The notes beneath the pieces are model-generated. The model had not been told where the DNA came from. It saw only the letters and a list, made by a program, of their open reading frames with translations, and made no database searches. Below, piece by piece: positions 22,101 through 37,100 of a DNA stretch of 64,000 nucleotides (position 1 is its first letter; the number at the start of each line of letters is the position of its first letter). Source of the DNA: Colocasia esculenta (Eukaryota; Streptophyta; Magnoliopsida; Alismatales; Araceae); contig CM024753.1 in NCBI GenBank assembly GCA_014218235.1, positions 682,001 through 746,000 of the forward strand, in the 5' to 3' direction. The translations under genes were made by a program, and so were the position numbers.

Positions 22101-25100
22101 AATGGGCGTCGAGCGGCTCTGAGTGCCGATTCCGAATTGGGGTCTTATAAGCGATTTCGATAACCGAGCGAAAAGTTATGCCTGTTTGGGGTGCCGTATG
22201 CGATCGCATCGGCAGACTGCGACCGCGCTCCCGGAGAGAATTTGGGCGCCGGACCAGATCTCCAAATGCGACCATTTACCGACCGGGTCGAAGTGCCGAT
22301 TCTGAATTGGGGCCTCGCGGGCAGTTCCGACCCCCGGGCGAATAAATATTCTCGTCCGACCGGAGGGTACGGCAGTGGGTGTATTAGTACACATGTTGCG
22401 GGGGGGGAATTTTTGCCCCGAAATGGATTCCGCGAAACCAGCCGCTGTCGACCGTCTCGGAGTGCCGATTTCGAATTGTGGTCACATAAGCGATTCCGAT
22501 GCACGTGCGGAAGGTTATGCCCAATTCTTTCGCTAAAGGGGTGGGAATAAACTGGAGGGGGTGACTATATCGGTGATGTTCGGGCAGCCATATCCACGAC
22601 CTGGGGAGGAGATCTCGCGTCGAGTTGAACACGACTTCCGATCAGGGTGACTGGGCGGCTCCGTGTGTGGGCTCCGCCAGCGATTTGCGTAATCGAGGAG
22701 ACTCTACTACCGAAAAACCGTGGAATAGGGGAGATCGTCGGCTAGAATGGCAATTTCAGAGTGCGAAACCAAGGTTTTTCGACCTCAAAATGACGTCTTA
22801 TCGCCTGAGGCAATGAGAGGTCGAGCGCCTCTGAGTGCCGATTCCGAATTGGGGTCTTATAAGCGATTCCGATAACCGAGCGAAAAGTTATGCTTGTTTG
22901 AGCGAAGGGGTGTCCGTATGCGATCGCATCGGCAGCCTGCAACCGCGCTCCCGGAGAGGAATTTGGGCGCCGGACCAGAAATATCGGAATGCGACCATTT
23001 ACTGACCGGGTCGAAGTGCCGTTTCTGAATTGGGGCCTCGCGGGTAGTTCCGACCCCCGCGCGAATAAATATCCGCGTCCGACCGGAGGGTACGGTAGTC
23101 GGTGTACTAGTACATACGCTCCGGGGGGAATTTTGGCCCCGAAATGGAATTCCGCAAAACCAGCGCGCTGTCGACCGTCTCGGAGTGCCGATTCCGAATT
23201 GTGGTCACATAAGCGATTCCGATGCCTGTGCGAAAATTATGCCCAATTCTTTCGCTGAAGGGGTGGGAATAAACCGGAGGGGTGACTATATCGGCGATGT
23301 TCGGGCACCCATAGCCACGACCTGGGGAGGAGATCTCACGTCGAGTTGAACACGACTTCCGATCGCTGTGACTGGGCGGCTCGGCGTGTGGGCTTCGCCA
23401 ACGTTTCGCGTAATCGAGGGAGTCGCTGCTGCCAAAAAACCTTGGAATAGGGGAGATCTTCGGCTTGAATCGCAATTTTAGAGTGCGAAACGTCAGTTTT
23501 TCGACCCCGAAACGAAGTCTTATCGCCTGAGGCGATAAGTGGGCGTCGAGCGCCTCTGAGTGTCGATTCCGAATTGGGGTCTTATAAGCGATTTCGATAA
23601 CCAAGCGAAAGTTATGCCCGTTTGAGAGAAGGGGTGTCCGTATGCGATCGCATTGGCAGCCTGCGACCGCGCTCCCGGAGAGGAATTTGGGCGCCGGACC
23701 GGAAATATCCGAATGCGACCATTTACCGACCGGGTCGAAGTGCCGATTCTGAATAGGGGCCTCGCGGGTAGTTCCGACCCCCGGGCGAAAAAATATGCGC
23801 GACCGACCGGAGGGTACGGCCATCGGTGTACACTAGTACACACGCTCCGGGGGAATTTTGGCCCCGGAACGGAATTCTGCGAAACCCGCGTTGTCGACCG
23901 TCTCGGAGTGCCGATTCCGAATGTGGTCACATAAGCGATTCCGATGCCCGTGCGGAAAGTTATGCCCAATTCTTTGCGTAAGGGGTGGGATAACCGGAGG
24001 GGTGACTATATCGGCGATGTACGGGCACCCATATCCACGACCTGGGGAGGAGATCTAGCGTCGAGTTGAACACGCCTTCCAATCGCTGTGACTGGGCGGC
24101 TCTGCGTGTGGCTCCGCCAGCGATTTGCGTAATCGAGGGAGTCTCTACTACAAAAAACCTTGGAATAGGGGAGATCGTCGGTTAGAATCGCAATTTTAGA
24201 GTGCGAAACGAATGTTTTTTGACCTCGAAACGATGTCTTATTGCCTGAGGCAATAAGTGGTCGAGCGCGTCTGAGTGCCGATTCCAAATTGGGGTCTTAT
24301 AAGCGATTTCGATAATCGAGCGAAAAGTTATGCCTGTTTGAGCGAAGGGTGTTCCGTATGCATTCGCATCGGCAGCCTGCGACCGCGCTCCCGAGAGGAA
24401 TTGGGCGCCTGACCGGAAGTCTCCGAATGCGACCATTTACCGACCGGTCGAACTGCCGATTCTGAAATGGGGGCTCGCGGGTAGTTCCGACCCCCGCGCG
24501 AATAAATATCCGCGTCCGACCGGAGGGTACGGTAGTCGGTGTACTAGTACATACGCTCCGGGGGGGAATTTTGATCCCGAAACGGAATTCCGGAAAACCA
24601 GCGCGCTGTCGACCGTCTCGGAGTGCCAATTCTGAATCGTGGTCACATAAGCGATTCCGATGTCTGTGCGGAAAATTATGCAATGTTCGGGCACCCTATC
24701 CACGACCTGGGGAGAAGATCTTGCGTCGAATGAACACGACTTCGATCGTGTGACTGGGCGGCTCCGCGTGTGGGCTTCGCCAACATTTCGCGTAATCGAG
24801 GGAGTCGCTACTGCCATAAAACCTTGGAATAGGGGAGATCTTCGGCTTGAATCGCAATTTAGAGTGTGAAACGTCAGTTTTTCGACCCTGAAACGAAGTC
24901 TTATCGCCTGGGGCATAAGAGTGGGTGTCGAGCGCCTCTGAGTGCCGATTCCGAATTGGGGTCTTATAAGAGTTTCGATAACCGAGCGAAAAGTTATACC
25001 CGTTTGAGTGAAGGGGTGTCCATATGCGATCGCATCGGCAGCCTGCGACTGCGCTCCCGGAGAGGAATTTGGGCGCCGGACCGGAAATCTCCGAATGCGA

Positions 25101-28100
25101 CCATTTACCGACCGGGTCGAAGTGCCGATTCTGAATTGGGGCCTCGCAGGCAGTTTTGACCCCGGGCGAATAAATATCCGCATCGACCGGAGGGTACGGC
25201 AGTCGGTGTACTAGTACACACGCTCCGGGGGGGGAGTTTTGGCCCCAGATTAGAATTCCGCGAAACCAGCGCACTGTCGACCGTCTCGGAGTGCCGATTC
25301 CGAATTGTGGTCACATAAGCGATTCTGATGCCCGTGCGAAAGTTATGCCCAATCTTTCGCTGAAGGGGTGGGAATAAACTGGAGGGGGTGACTATATCGG
25401 CGATATTCGGGCACCCATATCCACGACCTGGGGAGGAGATCTCGCATCGAGTTGAACACGACTTCCGATTGCTGTGACTGGGCGACTCCGCGTGTGGGCT
25501 CCGCCAGCGATTCGCGTAATCGAGGGAGTCGCTACGGCTAAAAAACCTTGGAATAGGGGAGATCTTCGGCTTGAATCGCAATTTCAGAGTGCGAAACGAA
25601 GGTTTTTCGACCGCGAAACGACGTCTTATCGCCTGAGGCAATATATGGGCGTCGAGCGCCTCTGAGTGCCGATTCCGAATTGGGGTCTTATAAGCGATTT
25701 CGATAACCGAGCGAAAAGTTATGCCGTTTGATCGAAGGGGTGTCCGTATGCGATCGCATCGGCAGCCTGCGACCGCGCTCCCGGAGAGGAATTTGGGCGC
25801 CGGACCGGAAATCTCTAAATGTGACCATTTACCGACCGGGTCGAAGTGCCGATTCTGAATTGGGGCCTCGCGGCAGTTCCGACCCCCGGGGCGAAAAATA
25901 TCGCGTGTCCGACCGTAGGGTACGGCAGTCGGTGTACTAGTACACATGCTTCGGGGGGGAATTTTGGTCGCGAAACGGAATTCCGCAAAACCAGCGCGCT
26001 GTCGACCATCTCGGAGTTCCGATTCCGAATTGTGGTCATATAAGCGATTCCGATGCCCCCGTGCAGAAAGTTATGCCCAATTCTTTCGCTGAAGGGGTGG
26101 GAATAAACCGGAGGGGGTGACTATATCGACTATGTTCGGGCACCCACATTCACGACCTGGGGAGGAGATATCGCGTCGAGTTGAACACGATTCCGATCGC
26201 TGTGACAGGGCGGCTCCGCGTGTGGGCTCCGCCAGCTATTCGCATAATCAAGGGAGTCGCTACTGACAAAAAACCTTGAAATAGGGGAGATCGTCGGCTT
26301 GAATCGCAATTCAGAGTGCGAAACGAAGGTTGTTCGCCCCCGAAACGACGTCTTATAGCCTGAGGCAATAAGGGGCATCGAGAGCCACTGAGTACCGATT
26401 TTGAATTGGGGTCTTATAAGCGATTCCGATAACAGAGCGAAAAGTTATGTCTGTTTGATCGAAGGGGTGTCCGTTTGCGGTCGCATCGGCAGACTGCGAC
26501 CGCGTTGCCAGAGAGGAATTTGGGCGCCGGACCGGAATTCTCCGAATGCGACCATTTTCCCACCGGGTCGAGTGCCGATTTTGAATTGGGGCATCGCGGG
26601 CAGTTCCGACCCCCGTGCGAATTAATATCCGCGTTCGACCGGAGGGTACGGCAGTCGGTGTACTAGTACACACGCTCCGGGGGGGGAATTTTGGCCCCGG
26701 AACAGAATTTCGCAAAACCAGCGCGCTATCGACCGTCTCGAAGTGCCGATTCCGAATTGTGGTCACATAAGCGATTTCGATGCCCGTGCGGAAAGTTAGC
26801 CCAATTCTTTCGCTGAAGGGGTGTGAATAAACCGGAGGGGGTGACTATATCGGTGATGTTCGGGCACCCATATCCACGACCTGTGGAGGACATCTCGCGT
26901 CGAGTTGAACACGACTTCCGATCGCTGTGACTGGGCGGCTCCACGTGTGGGCTCCGCCAGCGATTTGCGTAATTGAGGGAGTCTCTACTACCGAAAAACC
27001 TTGGAATAGGGGAGATCGTCGGCTAGAATCGCAATTTCAGAGTGCGAAACGAAGGTTTTTCGACTCTCAAAACGACGTCTTATCTTGAGGTAATAAGGGT
27101 CGAGCACCTCTGAGTGCCGATTCCGAATTCGGGTCTTATAAGCGATTCCGATAACCGAGCGAAAAGTTATGCCCGTTTTAGCGAAGGGGTGTTCGTGTGC
27201 GTTCGCATCGGCAGCCTGCGACTGCGCTCCCGAGAGGAATTTGGGCGCCGGACCGGAAATATCCGAATGCGACCATTTACCGACCGGGTCGAATAGCCGA
27301 TTCTGAATTGGGGCCTCGCGGGTAGTTCCGACCCCCACGTGAATAAATATCCGCGTCCGACTGGGGGTACGGTAGGGTGTACTAGTACATACACTCCGGG
27401 GAATTTTGGCCCCGAAACGGAATTCCGCAAAACCAGCGCGCTGTCGACCGTTCTCGGAGTGCCGATTCCGAATTGGGTCACATAAGCGATTCCGATGCCT
27501 GTGCGGAAATTATGCCAAATTCTTTCGCTGAAGGGGTGGGAAAAAACTGGAGGGGTGACTATATCGGCGATGTTCGGGCACCCATACCACGACCTGGGGA
27601 GGAGATCTCGTGTCGAGTTGAACACGACTTCCGATCGCTGTGACTGGGCGGCTCGGTGTGTGGGCTTCGCCAACGTTTCGCGTAATCGAGGAGTCGCTAC
27701 TGCCAAAAAACCTTGGAATAGGGGAGATCTTCGGCTTGAATCGCAATTTTAGAGTGCGAAACGTCAGTTTTTCGACCCGAAACGAAGTCTTATCGCCTGA
27801 GGCAATAAGTGGGCGTCAAGCGCCTCTGAGTGCCGATTCTGAATTGGGGTCTAATAAGCGATTTCGATAACCGCTGCGAAAAGTTATGCCCGTTTGAGCG
27901 AAAGGGTGTCCGTATGCGTCGCATCGGCAGCCTGCGACCGCGCTCTTGGAGAGGAATTTGGGCGCCAGACCGGAAATCTCCGAATGCGACCATTTACCAA
28001 CCGGGTCGAAGTGTCGATTCTGAATTGGGGCCTCGCGGGGGCGAATAAATATCCGCGTTCGACCGTAGTGTACGGCAGTCGGTGTACTAGTACACACGCT

Positions 28101-31100
28101 CCGGGGGGGAATTTTGGCCCCGTATTAGAATTCCGCAAAACCAGCACCCTGTCGACCGTCTAGGAGTGCCGATTCCGAATTGTGGTCACATAAGCTATTC
28201 CGATGCCCGTGCGGAAAGTTATGCCCAATCTTTAGCCGTAGGGGCGGGAATAAACCGGAGGGGTGAATATATCGGCAATATTCGGGCACCCATATCCACG
28301 ACCTGGGGAGGAGATCTCGCACCGAGTTGAACATGACTTCTGATCGCTGTGATAGAGCGGCTCCGCGTGTGGGCTCCGCCAGCGATTCGCGTAATCGAGG
28401 GAGTCGCTACTGCCAAAAAACCTTGGAATAGGGGAGATCTTCGGCTGGAATTACAAATTCGGAGTACGAAACGAAGGTTTTTTCGACCCCGAAACAATGT
28501 CTTATCGTCTGAGGCAATATATGGGCGTCGAGCGCCTCTGAGTGCCGATCCGATTGGGGGGGGTCTTATAAGCGATTCCGATAACCGAGCGAAAAGTTAT
28601 GCCCGTTTGATCGATGGGGGTGTCCGTATGCGATCGCATCGGCAGACTGCGACCGCGCTCCCGGAGAGGAATTTGGGGCCGGACCGAAATCTCCGAATGC
28701 GACATTTACCGACTGTGTCGAAGTGCCGATTTTGAATTGGGGCCACGCGGGCATTCGACCCCCTGGGCGAATAAATATCCACGTCCGAACGGAGGGTACG
28801 GCAGTCGGTGTACTAGTACACAGCTGCTGCTCCGGGGTGAATTTTGGCCCCGCAACAGAATTCCCTAAAACCAGCTCGCTGTCGACCGTCCGGAGTGCCG
28901 ATTCCGAATTGTGGTCACATAGGGATTCCGATGCCCATGCGGAATATATGCCCATTCTTTCGCTGAAGGGGTGGAATAAACCGGAGGGTTAATATCGGCG
29001 ATGTTCGTGGCCACACCATATCCACGACCTGGGGAGGAGATCTCGTGTCGAGTTGAACACGACTTCCGATCGCTGTGACTGGGCGGCTCCGCTGTGGGCT
29101 TCGCCAGCGATTTGCGTAATCGAGGGAGTCTCTACTACCGAAAACCTTGGAATAGAGGAGATCGTCATCTAGAATCGCAATTTCAGAGTGCGAAACGAAG
29201 GTTTTTCGATCTCAAAACGACTCTTATTCGCCTGAGGCAATAAGGGGTCGAGCGCCTCTGAGTGCCGATTCCGAATTGGGGTCTTATTAGCGATTCCGAT
29301 AACTGAGCGAAAAGTTATGCTCGTTTGAGCGAAGGGGTGTCCGTATGCGATCGCATCGGCAGCCTCGACCGCGCTCCCGGAGAGAATTTCGGCGCCGGAC
29401 CGGAAATCTCCGAATGCGACCATTTACCGACTGGGTCGATGTGCCGATTCTGAATTGGGGCCTCGCGGGCATTACGACCCCCGGGGAATAAATATCCGCG
29501 ACCGACCGGAGGGTACGGCATCGGTGTACTGGTACACACGCTCCGGGGGGAATTTTGGCCCCGGAACGGAATTCCGCACACCAGCGCTGCTGTCGACCGT
29601 CTCGGAGTGCCGATTCCGAATTGTGGTAACATAAGCATTCCGATGCCCATGCGGAAAGTTATGCCCAATTCTTTCGCTGAAAGGTTGGGAATAAACCGGG
29701 GGGGTGACTATATCGGCGATGTTCGGGCACCCATATCCACGACCTGAAGGGCGATCTCGCATCAAGTTGAACACGCCTTCCGATCGCTGTAACTGGGCGG
29801 CTCCGCGTGTGGGCTCCGCCAGCGATTTGCGTAATCGAGGGAGTCGCTACGCTACACAAAAACCTTGGAATAGGGGAGATCTCGGCTTGAATCGCAATTT
29901 TAGAGTGCGAAAACGTCGGTTTTTCAACCCCGAAACGAAGTCTTATTCGCCTGAGGCAATAAGTGGGCATCGAGCGCCTCTGAGTGTCGATTCCGAATTG
30001 GGGTCTTATAAGCGATTTCGATAACCGAGCGAAAAGTTATGCCCGTTTGATCGAAGGGGTGTCCGCATGCGATCGCATCGGCAGCCTGCGACCACGCTCC
30101 CGGAGAGGAATTTGGGCTCCGGACCGGAAGTCTCCAAATGCGACCTTAACCGACCGGGTCGAAGTGCCGATTCTGAATTGGGGCCTCGCAGGTAGTTCCG
30201 ACCCCCGGGCGAATAAATATCCGCGTCCGACCATAGGGTACGGCAGTCGGTGTACCAGTACACACGCTCCGCGGGGGAATTTTGGCCCCGGATTAGAATT
30301 CCGCGAAACCAGCGCACTGTCGACCGTCTCGGAGTGCCGATTTCGAATTGTGGTCACATAAGCGATTCCGATGCCCGTGCGGATAGTTATGCCCAATTCT
30401 TTCGCTGAATGGGTGGGAATAAACCGAAGGGGGTGACTATATCGGCGATATTCGGTCACCCATATCCATGACCTCGGGAGGAGATCTCGCATCGAGTTGA
30501 ACACGACTTCCGATCGCTGTGACTGGGCGGCTCCGCGTGTGGGCTCCGCCAGCGATTCGCGTAATCGAGGGAGTCGCTACTGCCAAAAAACCTTGGAATA
30601 GGGGAGATCTTCGGCTTTAATCGCAATTTCAGAGAGCGAAACGATGGTTTTTCGACCCCGAAATGACGTCTTATCGCCTGAGGCAACATTAGGGCATCGA
30701 GCGCCTCGAGTGCCGATTCCGAATTGGGGTCTTATAAGCGATTCTCGATAACCGAGCGAAAAGCTATGCCCGTTTGATCGAAGGGGTGTCCGTATGCGAT
30801 CGCATCGGCAGCCTGCGACCGCGCTCCCGAGAGGAATTTGGGCGCCGGACCGGAAATCTCTGAATGTTTCCATTTAACCGGGTCGAAGTGCCGATTCTGA
30901 ATTGGGGCCTCGCGGGCAGTTCCGACCCCCGGCGAATAAATATTCCCGTCCGACGTAGGTTACGGCAGTCGTTGTACTAGTACACACGCTCCGGGGGGGG
31001 GGGGGGATTTTGGCCCCGAACGGAATTCCGCAAACCAGCACGCTGTCGACCGTCTCGGAGTCCCGATTCCGAATTGGGTCACATTAGCGATTCCGATGCC

Positions 31101-34100
31101 CGTGCGGAAAGTTATGCCCAATTCTTTCGCTGAAGGGGTGGATAAACCGGAGGGGGTGACTATATCGACGATGTTCGGGCCACCATATCCACGACCTGGG
31201 GAGGAGATATCGCGTCGAGTTGAACACGACTTCCGATCGCTGTGACTGGGCGGCTCCGCGTGTGGGCTCCGCCAGCGATTCGCATAATCGAGGGAGTCGC
31301 TACTGACAAAATACCTTGCAATAGGGGAGATCGTCGGCTTGAATCGCAATTTCGAGTGCGAAACGAAGGTTGTTCCCCCCCGAAACGACGTTTATAGCCT
31401 GAGGCATGAGGCATCGAGCGCCACTGAGTGCCGATTTCGAATTGGGATCTTATAAGCGATTCCGACAACCGAGCGAAAAGTTATGCCCGTTTGATCGAAG
31501 GGGTGTCCGTATGCGATTGCATCGGCAGACTGCGACCGCGCTCCCGGAGAGGAATTTGGGCGCCGGACCGGAAATCTCCGAATACGACCATTTACCAACC
31601 GGTTAAAGTACCGATTCTGAATTGGGGCCTCGCAGGCAGTTCCGACCCCCGGGCGAATAAATATCCGCGTCTGACCGGAGGGTACGCCAGTCGGTGTACT
31701 AGTACACACGCTCCGGGGGGGAATTTTGACCCCGGAACAGAATTCCGCAAAACCAGTGCACTGTCGACCGTCTCGGAGTGCCGATTCCGAATTGTGGTCA
31801 CATAAGCAATTCCGATGCCCGTGCGGAAAGTTATGCCCAATTCTTTCGCTGAAGGGGTGGGAATAAACTGTAGGGGGTGACTATATCGGCGATGTTCGGG
31901 CACCCATATCCACGACCTGGGGAGGAGATCTCGCGTCGAGTTGAACACGACTTCCGATTGCTGTGACTGGGCGGCTCCGCGTGTGGGCTCCGCCAGCGAT
32001 TTGCGTAATCGAGAGAGTCTCTACTACTGAAAAACCTTGGAATAGGGGAGATCGTCGGCTAGAATCGCAATTTTAGAGTGCGAAACGAAGGTTTTTCGAC
32101 CTTAAAACAACGTCTTATCTCCTGAGGCAATATGTGGTCGAGCGCCTCTGAGTGCCAATTCCGAATTGGGGTCTTATAAGCGATTCCGATAACCGAGCAA
32201 AAAGTTATGCCCATTTGAGCGAAGGGGTGTCCGTATGCGATCGCATCGGCATCCTGCGACCGCGCTCCCGGAGAGGAATTTGGGCGCCGGACCGGAAATC
32301 TCCGAATGCGACCATTTACCGACCGGGTCGAAGTGCCGATTCTGAATTGGGGCCTCGCGGGCAGTTCCGACCCCGCGCAAATAAATATCCGCGTGCGACG
32401 TAGGGTACGGCAGTCGGTGTACTAGTACACACGCTCCGGGGGGGAATTTTGGCCCCGGAACAGAATTCCGCAAAACCAGCGCGCTGTCGACCGTCTAGGA
32501 GTGCCGATTTCGAATTGTAGTCACATAAGCGATTCCGATGCCTGTGCGGAAAATTATGCCCAATTCTTTCGCTGAAGGGGTGGGAATAAACCGGAGGGGG
32601 TGACTATATCGGCGATGTTCGGGCACCCATATCCACGACCTGGGGAGGAGATCTCGTGTCGAGTTGAACACGACTTCCGATCGCTGTACTCGGCGGCTCC
32701 GCGTGTGGGCTTCGCCAACGTTTCGCGTAATCGAGGGAATCGCTACTGCCAAAAAACCTTGGAATAGAGGAGATCTTCGGCTTGAATCGTAATTTCATAG
32801 TGCGAAACGTAGGTTTTTCGACCCCGAAATGAAGTCTTATCGCCAGATGCAATAAGTGGGCGTCGAGCGCCTCTGAGTGCCGATTCCGAATTGGGGTGTT
32901 ATAAGCGATTTCGATAACCGAGCGAAAAGTTATGCCTGTTTGATCGAAGGGGTGTCTATATGCAATCGCATCGGCAGCCTGCGACCGCGCTCCCAGAGAG
33001 GAATTTGGGAGTCGGACCGGGAATCTCTGAATGCGTCCATTTACCGACTAGGTCGAAGTGCCTATTCTGATTGGGGCCTCGCGGGCTGTTCCGACCCCCG
33101 GGCGAATGAATATCCACGTCCGACCGTAGGGTACGGCAGTGGGTGTACTAGTACACACGCTCCGGGCGGGGGAATTTTGGCACTGGAACAGAATTCCGCG
33201 AAACCATCGCAATGTCGACCGTCTTGGAGTGCCGATTCCGAATTGTGGTCACATAAGCGATTCCGATGCCTGTGCGGAAAATTATGCCAAATTCTTTCGC
33301 TGAAGGGGTGGGAATAAACCGGAGGGGGTGACTATATCGGCGATGTTCGGGCACCCATATCCACGACCTGGGGAGGAGATCTCGCGTCGAGTTGAACACA
33401 ACTTCCGATCGCTGTGACTGGGCGGCTCCGTGTGTGGGCTTCGCCAGCGATTCGCGTAATCGAGGGAGTCGCTACTGCCAAAAAACCTTGGAATAGGGGA
33501 GATCTTCGGCTGGAATTACAAATTCGGAGTACGAAACGAAGGTTTTTCGACCCCGAAACGATGTCTTATCGCCTGAGGCAATATATGGGTGTCGAGCGCC
33601 TCTGAGTGCCGATTCCGAATTGGGGTCTTATAAGTGATTCCGATATCCGAGCGAAAAGTTATGCCCGTTTGATCGATGGGGTGTCCGTATGCTATCGCAT
33701 CGGCAGACTGCGACCGCGCTCCCGAGAGGAATTTGGGTGCCGGACCGGAAATCTCCAAATGCGACCATTTACCGACCGGGTCGAAGTGCCGATTATGAAT
33801 TGGGGCCTTACGGGCAGTTCCGACCCCCGGGCGAATAAATATCCGGTCCGACCGGAGGGTACGGCAGTCGGTGTACTAGTACACACGCTCTGGGGGGAAT
33901 TTTGGCCCCAGAATGGAATTCCGAAAAACCAGCGCTTTGTCAACCGTCTCGGAGTGCCGATTCCGATTGTGGTCACATAAGCGATTCCGATGCCCGTGCG
34001 GAAAGTTATGCCCAATTCTTTCGCTGAAGGGGTGGGAATAAACCGGAGGGGGTGACTATATCGGCGATGTTCGGGCACTCATATCCACGACCTAGGGAGG

Positions 34101-37100
34101 AGATCTCGCGTCGAGTTGAACATGACTTCCGATCGCTGTGACTGGCGGCTCCGCGTGTGGGCCTTGCCAACGGTTCGCGTAATCGAGGGAGTCGCTACTG
34201 CCAAAAAACCTTGGAATAGGGGAGATCTACGGATTGAATCGTAATTTCAGAGTGCGAAACGTAGGTTTTTCGTCCCCGAAACGATGTCTTATCGTTTGAG
34301 GCAATAAGTGGGCGTCGAGCGCCTCTGAGTGCCGATTCCGAATTGGGGTCTTATAAGCGATTTCGATAACCGAGCGAAAAGTTATGCCCGTTTGATCGAA
34401 TGGGTGTCCGTATGCGATCGCATCGGCAGCCTGCGACTGCTCTCCGGAGAGGAATTTGGGCGCCGGACCAGAAATCTCTGAATGCGACCATTTACCGACG
34501 GGTCGAAGTGCCGATTCTGAATTGGGGCCTCGCGGGCAGTTCCGACCCACGAACGAATAAATATCCGCGTCCGACCGTAGGGTACGGCAGTCGGTGTACT
34601 AGTACACACGCTCCGGGGGGGAATTTTGGCCCCGGAACAGAATTCTGCGAAACCAGCGCACTGTCGACCGTCTCGGAGTGTCGATTCCGAATTGTGGTCA
34701 CATAAGCGATTCGATGCCCGTGCGGAATGTTATGCCAATTCTTTCGCTGAAGGGGTGGGAATAACCGGAGGGGGTGACTATATCGGCGATGTTCGGGCAC
34801 TCATATCCACGACCTAGGGAGGAGATCTCGCGTCGAGTTGAACATGACTTCCGATCGCTGTGACTGGCGGCTCCGCGTGTGGGCCTTGCCAACGGTTCGC
34901 GTAATCGAGGGAGTCGCTACTGCCAAAAAACCTTGGAATAGGGGAGATCTACGATTGAATCGTAATTTCAGAGTGCGAAACGTAGGTTTTTCGTCCCCGA
35001 AACGATGTCTTATCGTTTGAGGCAATAAGTGGGCGTCGAGCGCCTCTGAGTGCCGATTCCGAATTGGGGTCTTATAAGCGATTTCGATAACCGAGCGAAA
35101 AGTTATGCCCGTTTGATCGAATGGGTGTCCGTATGCGATCGCATCGGCAGCCTGCGACTGCTCTCGGGAGAGGAATTTGGGCGCCGGACCAGAAATCTCT
35201 GAATGCGACCATTTACCGACCGGGTCGAAGTGCCGATTCTGATTGGGGCCTCGCGGGCAGTTCCGACCCACGAACGAATAATATCCGCGTCCGACCGTAG
35301 GGTACGGCAGTCGGTGTACTAGTACACACGCTCCGGGGGGGAATTTTGGCCCCGGACAGAATTCTGCGAAACCAGCGCACTGTCGACCGTCTCGGAGTGT
35401 CGATTCCGAATTGTGGTCACATAAGCGATTCCGATGCCCGTGCGGAATGTTATGCCAATTCTTTCGCTGAAGGGGTGGGAATAAACCGGGGGGGTGACTA
35501 TATCGGCGATGTTCGGGCACCCATATCCACGAATGGGGAGCAGATCTCGAGTCGAGTTGAACACGACTTCCGATTGCTGTGACTGGCGGCTCCGCGTGTG
35601 GGCTCCGCCAGTGATTTTCGTAATCGAGGGAGTCTCTACTACAAAAAAACCTTGGAATAGGGGAGATCATCGGCTAGAATCGCAATTTCAGAATGCGAAA
35701 CGAAGGTTTTTCGACCTCGAAACGACGTCTTATCGCCCGAGGCAATTGTTGGTCGTGCGCCTCTGAGTGCCGATTCCGAATTGGAGTCTTATAAGAGATT
35801 CCGATAACCGAGCGAAATGTTATGCCCGTTTGAGAGAAGGGGTGTCCGTATGCGATCGCATCGGCAACCTGCGACCGCGCCCCGGAGAGGAATTTGGGCG
35901 CCGGACCGGAAATCTCCGAATGCGACCATTTACCGACCGGGTCGAAGTGCCGATTCTGAATTGGGGCCTCGCGGGCAGTTTCGACCCCCTGGCGAATAAA
36001 TATCTGCATCCGACCGGAGGGTACGGCAGTCGGTGTACTAGTACACACACTCCGGGGGGAAATTTTGGCCCCGAAACGGAATTCCGCAAAACCAACGCAC
36101 TGTCGACCGTCTCGGAGTGCCGATTCCGAATTGTGGTCACATAAGCGATTCTGATGCCCGTGCGGAAAGTTATGCCCATTCTTTCGCTGAAGGGGTGGGA
36201 ATAAACCGGAGGGGCTGACTATATCGGCGATGTTCGGGCACCATATCCACGACCTGGGGAGGAGATCTCGCGTCGAGTTGAACACGACTTCCGATCGCTG
36301 TGACTGGGCGGCTCCGCGTGTGGGCTCCGCCAGCGATTTGGATAATCGAGGGAGTCTCTACTACCAAAAAACTAGGAATAGGGGAGATCGTCAGCTAGAA
36401 TCGCACTTCAGAGTGCGAAAAGAGGTTTTTCGACCTCGAAACGACGTCTTATCGCCTGAGGCAATCTTTGGTCGAGCGCCTCTGAGTGCCGATTCCGAAT
36501 TGGGGTCTTATATGCGATTCCGATAACCAAGCGAAAAGTTATGCCCGTTTGAGCGAAGGGGTGTCCGTATGCGATCGCATCGGCAGCCTGCGACTGTGCT
36601 GCCGGAGAGGAATTTGGGCGCCGGACCGGAAATCTCCGAATGCGACCATTTACCGACCGGGTTGAAGTGCCGATTCTGAATTGGGGCCTCGCGGGCAGTT
36701 CCGACCCCTGGGCGAATAAATATCCGCATCCGACCGGAGGGTACGGCAGTCGTTGTATAGTACACACGCTCTAGGGAGAATTTTGGCCCCAGAACGGAAC
36801 TCCGAGAAACCAGCGCGCTGTCGACCGTCTGGGAGTGCCGATTCCGAATTGTGGTCACATAAGCGATTCCGATGCCCGTGCGGAAAGTTATACCCAATTC
36901 TTTCGCTGAAGGGGTGGGAATAAACCGGAGGGGGTGACTATATCGGCGATGTTTGGGCACCCATATCCACGACCTCGGGAAGAGATCTCGCGTCGAGTTG
37001 AACACGACTTCCGATCGCTGTGACTGGGCGGCTCCGAGTGTGGGCTCTGCCAGCGATTCGCGAATCGAGGGAGTCGCTACTGCCAAAAAACCTTGGAATA

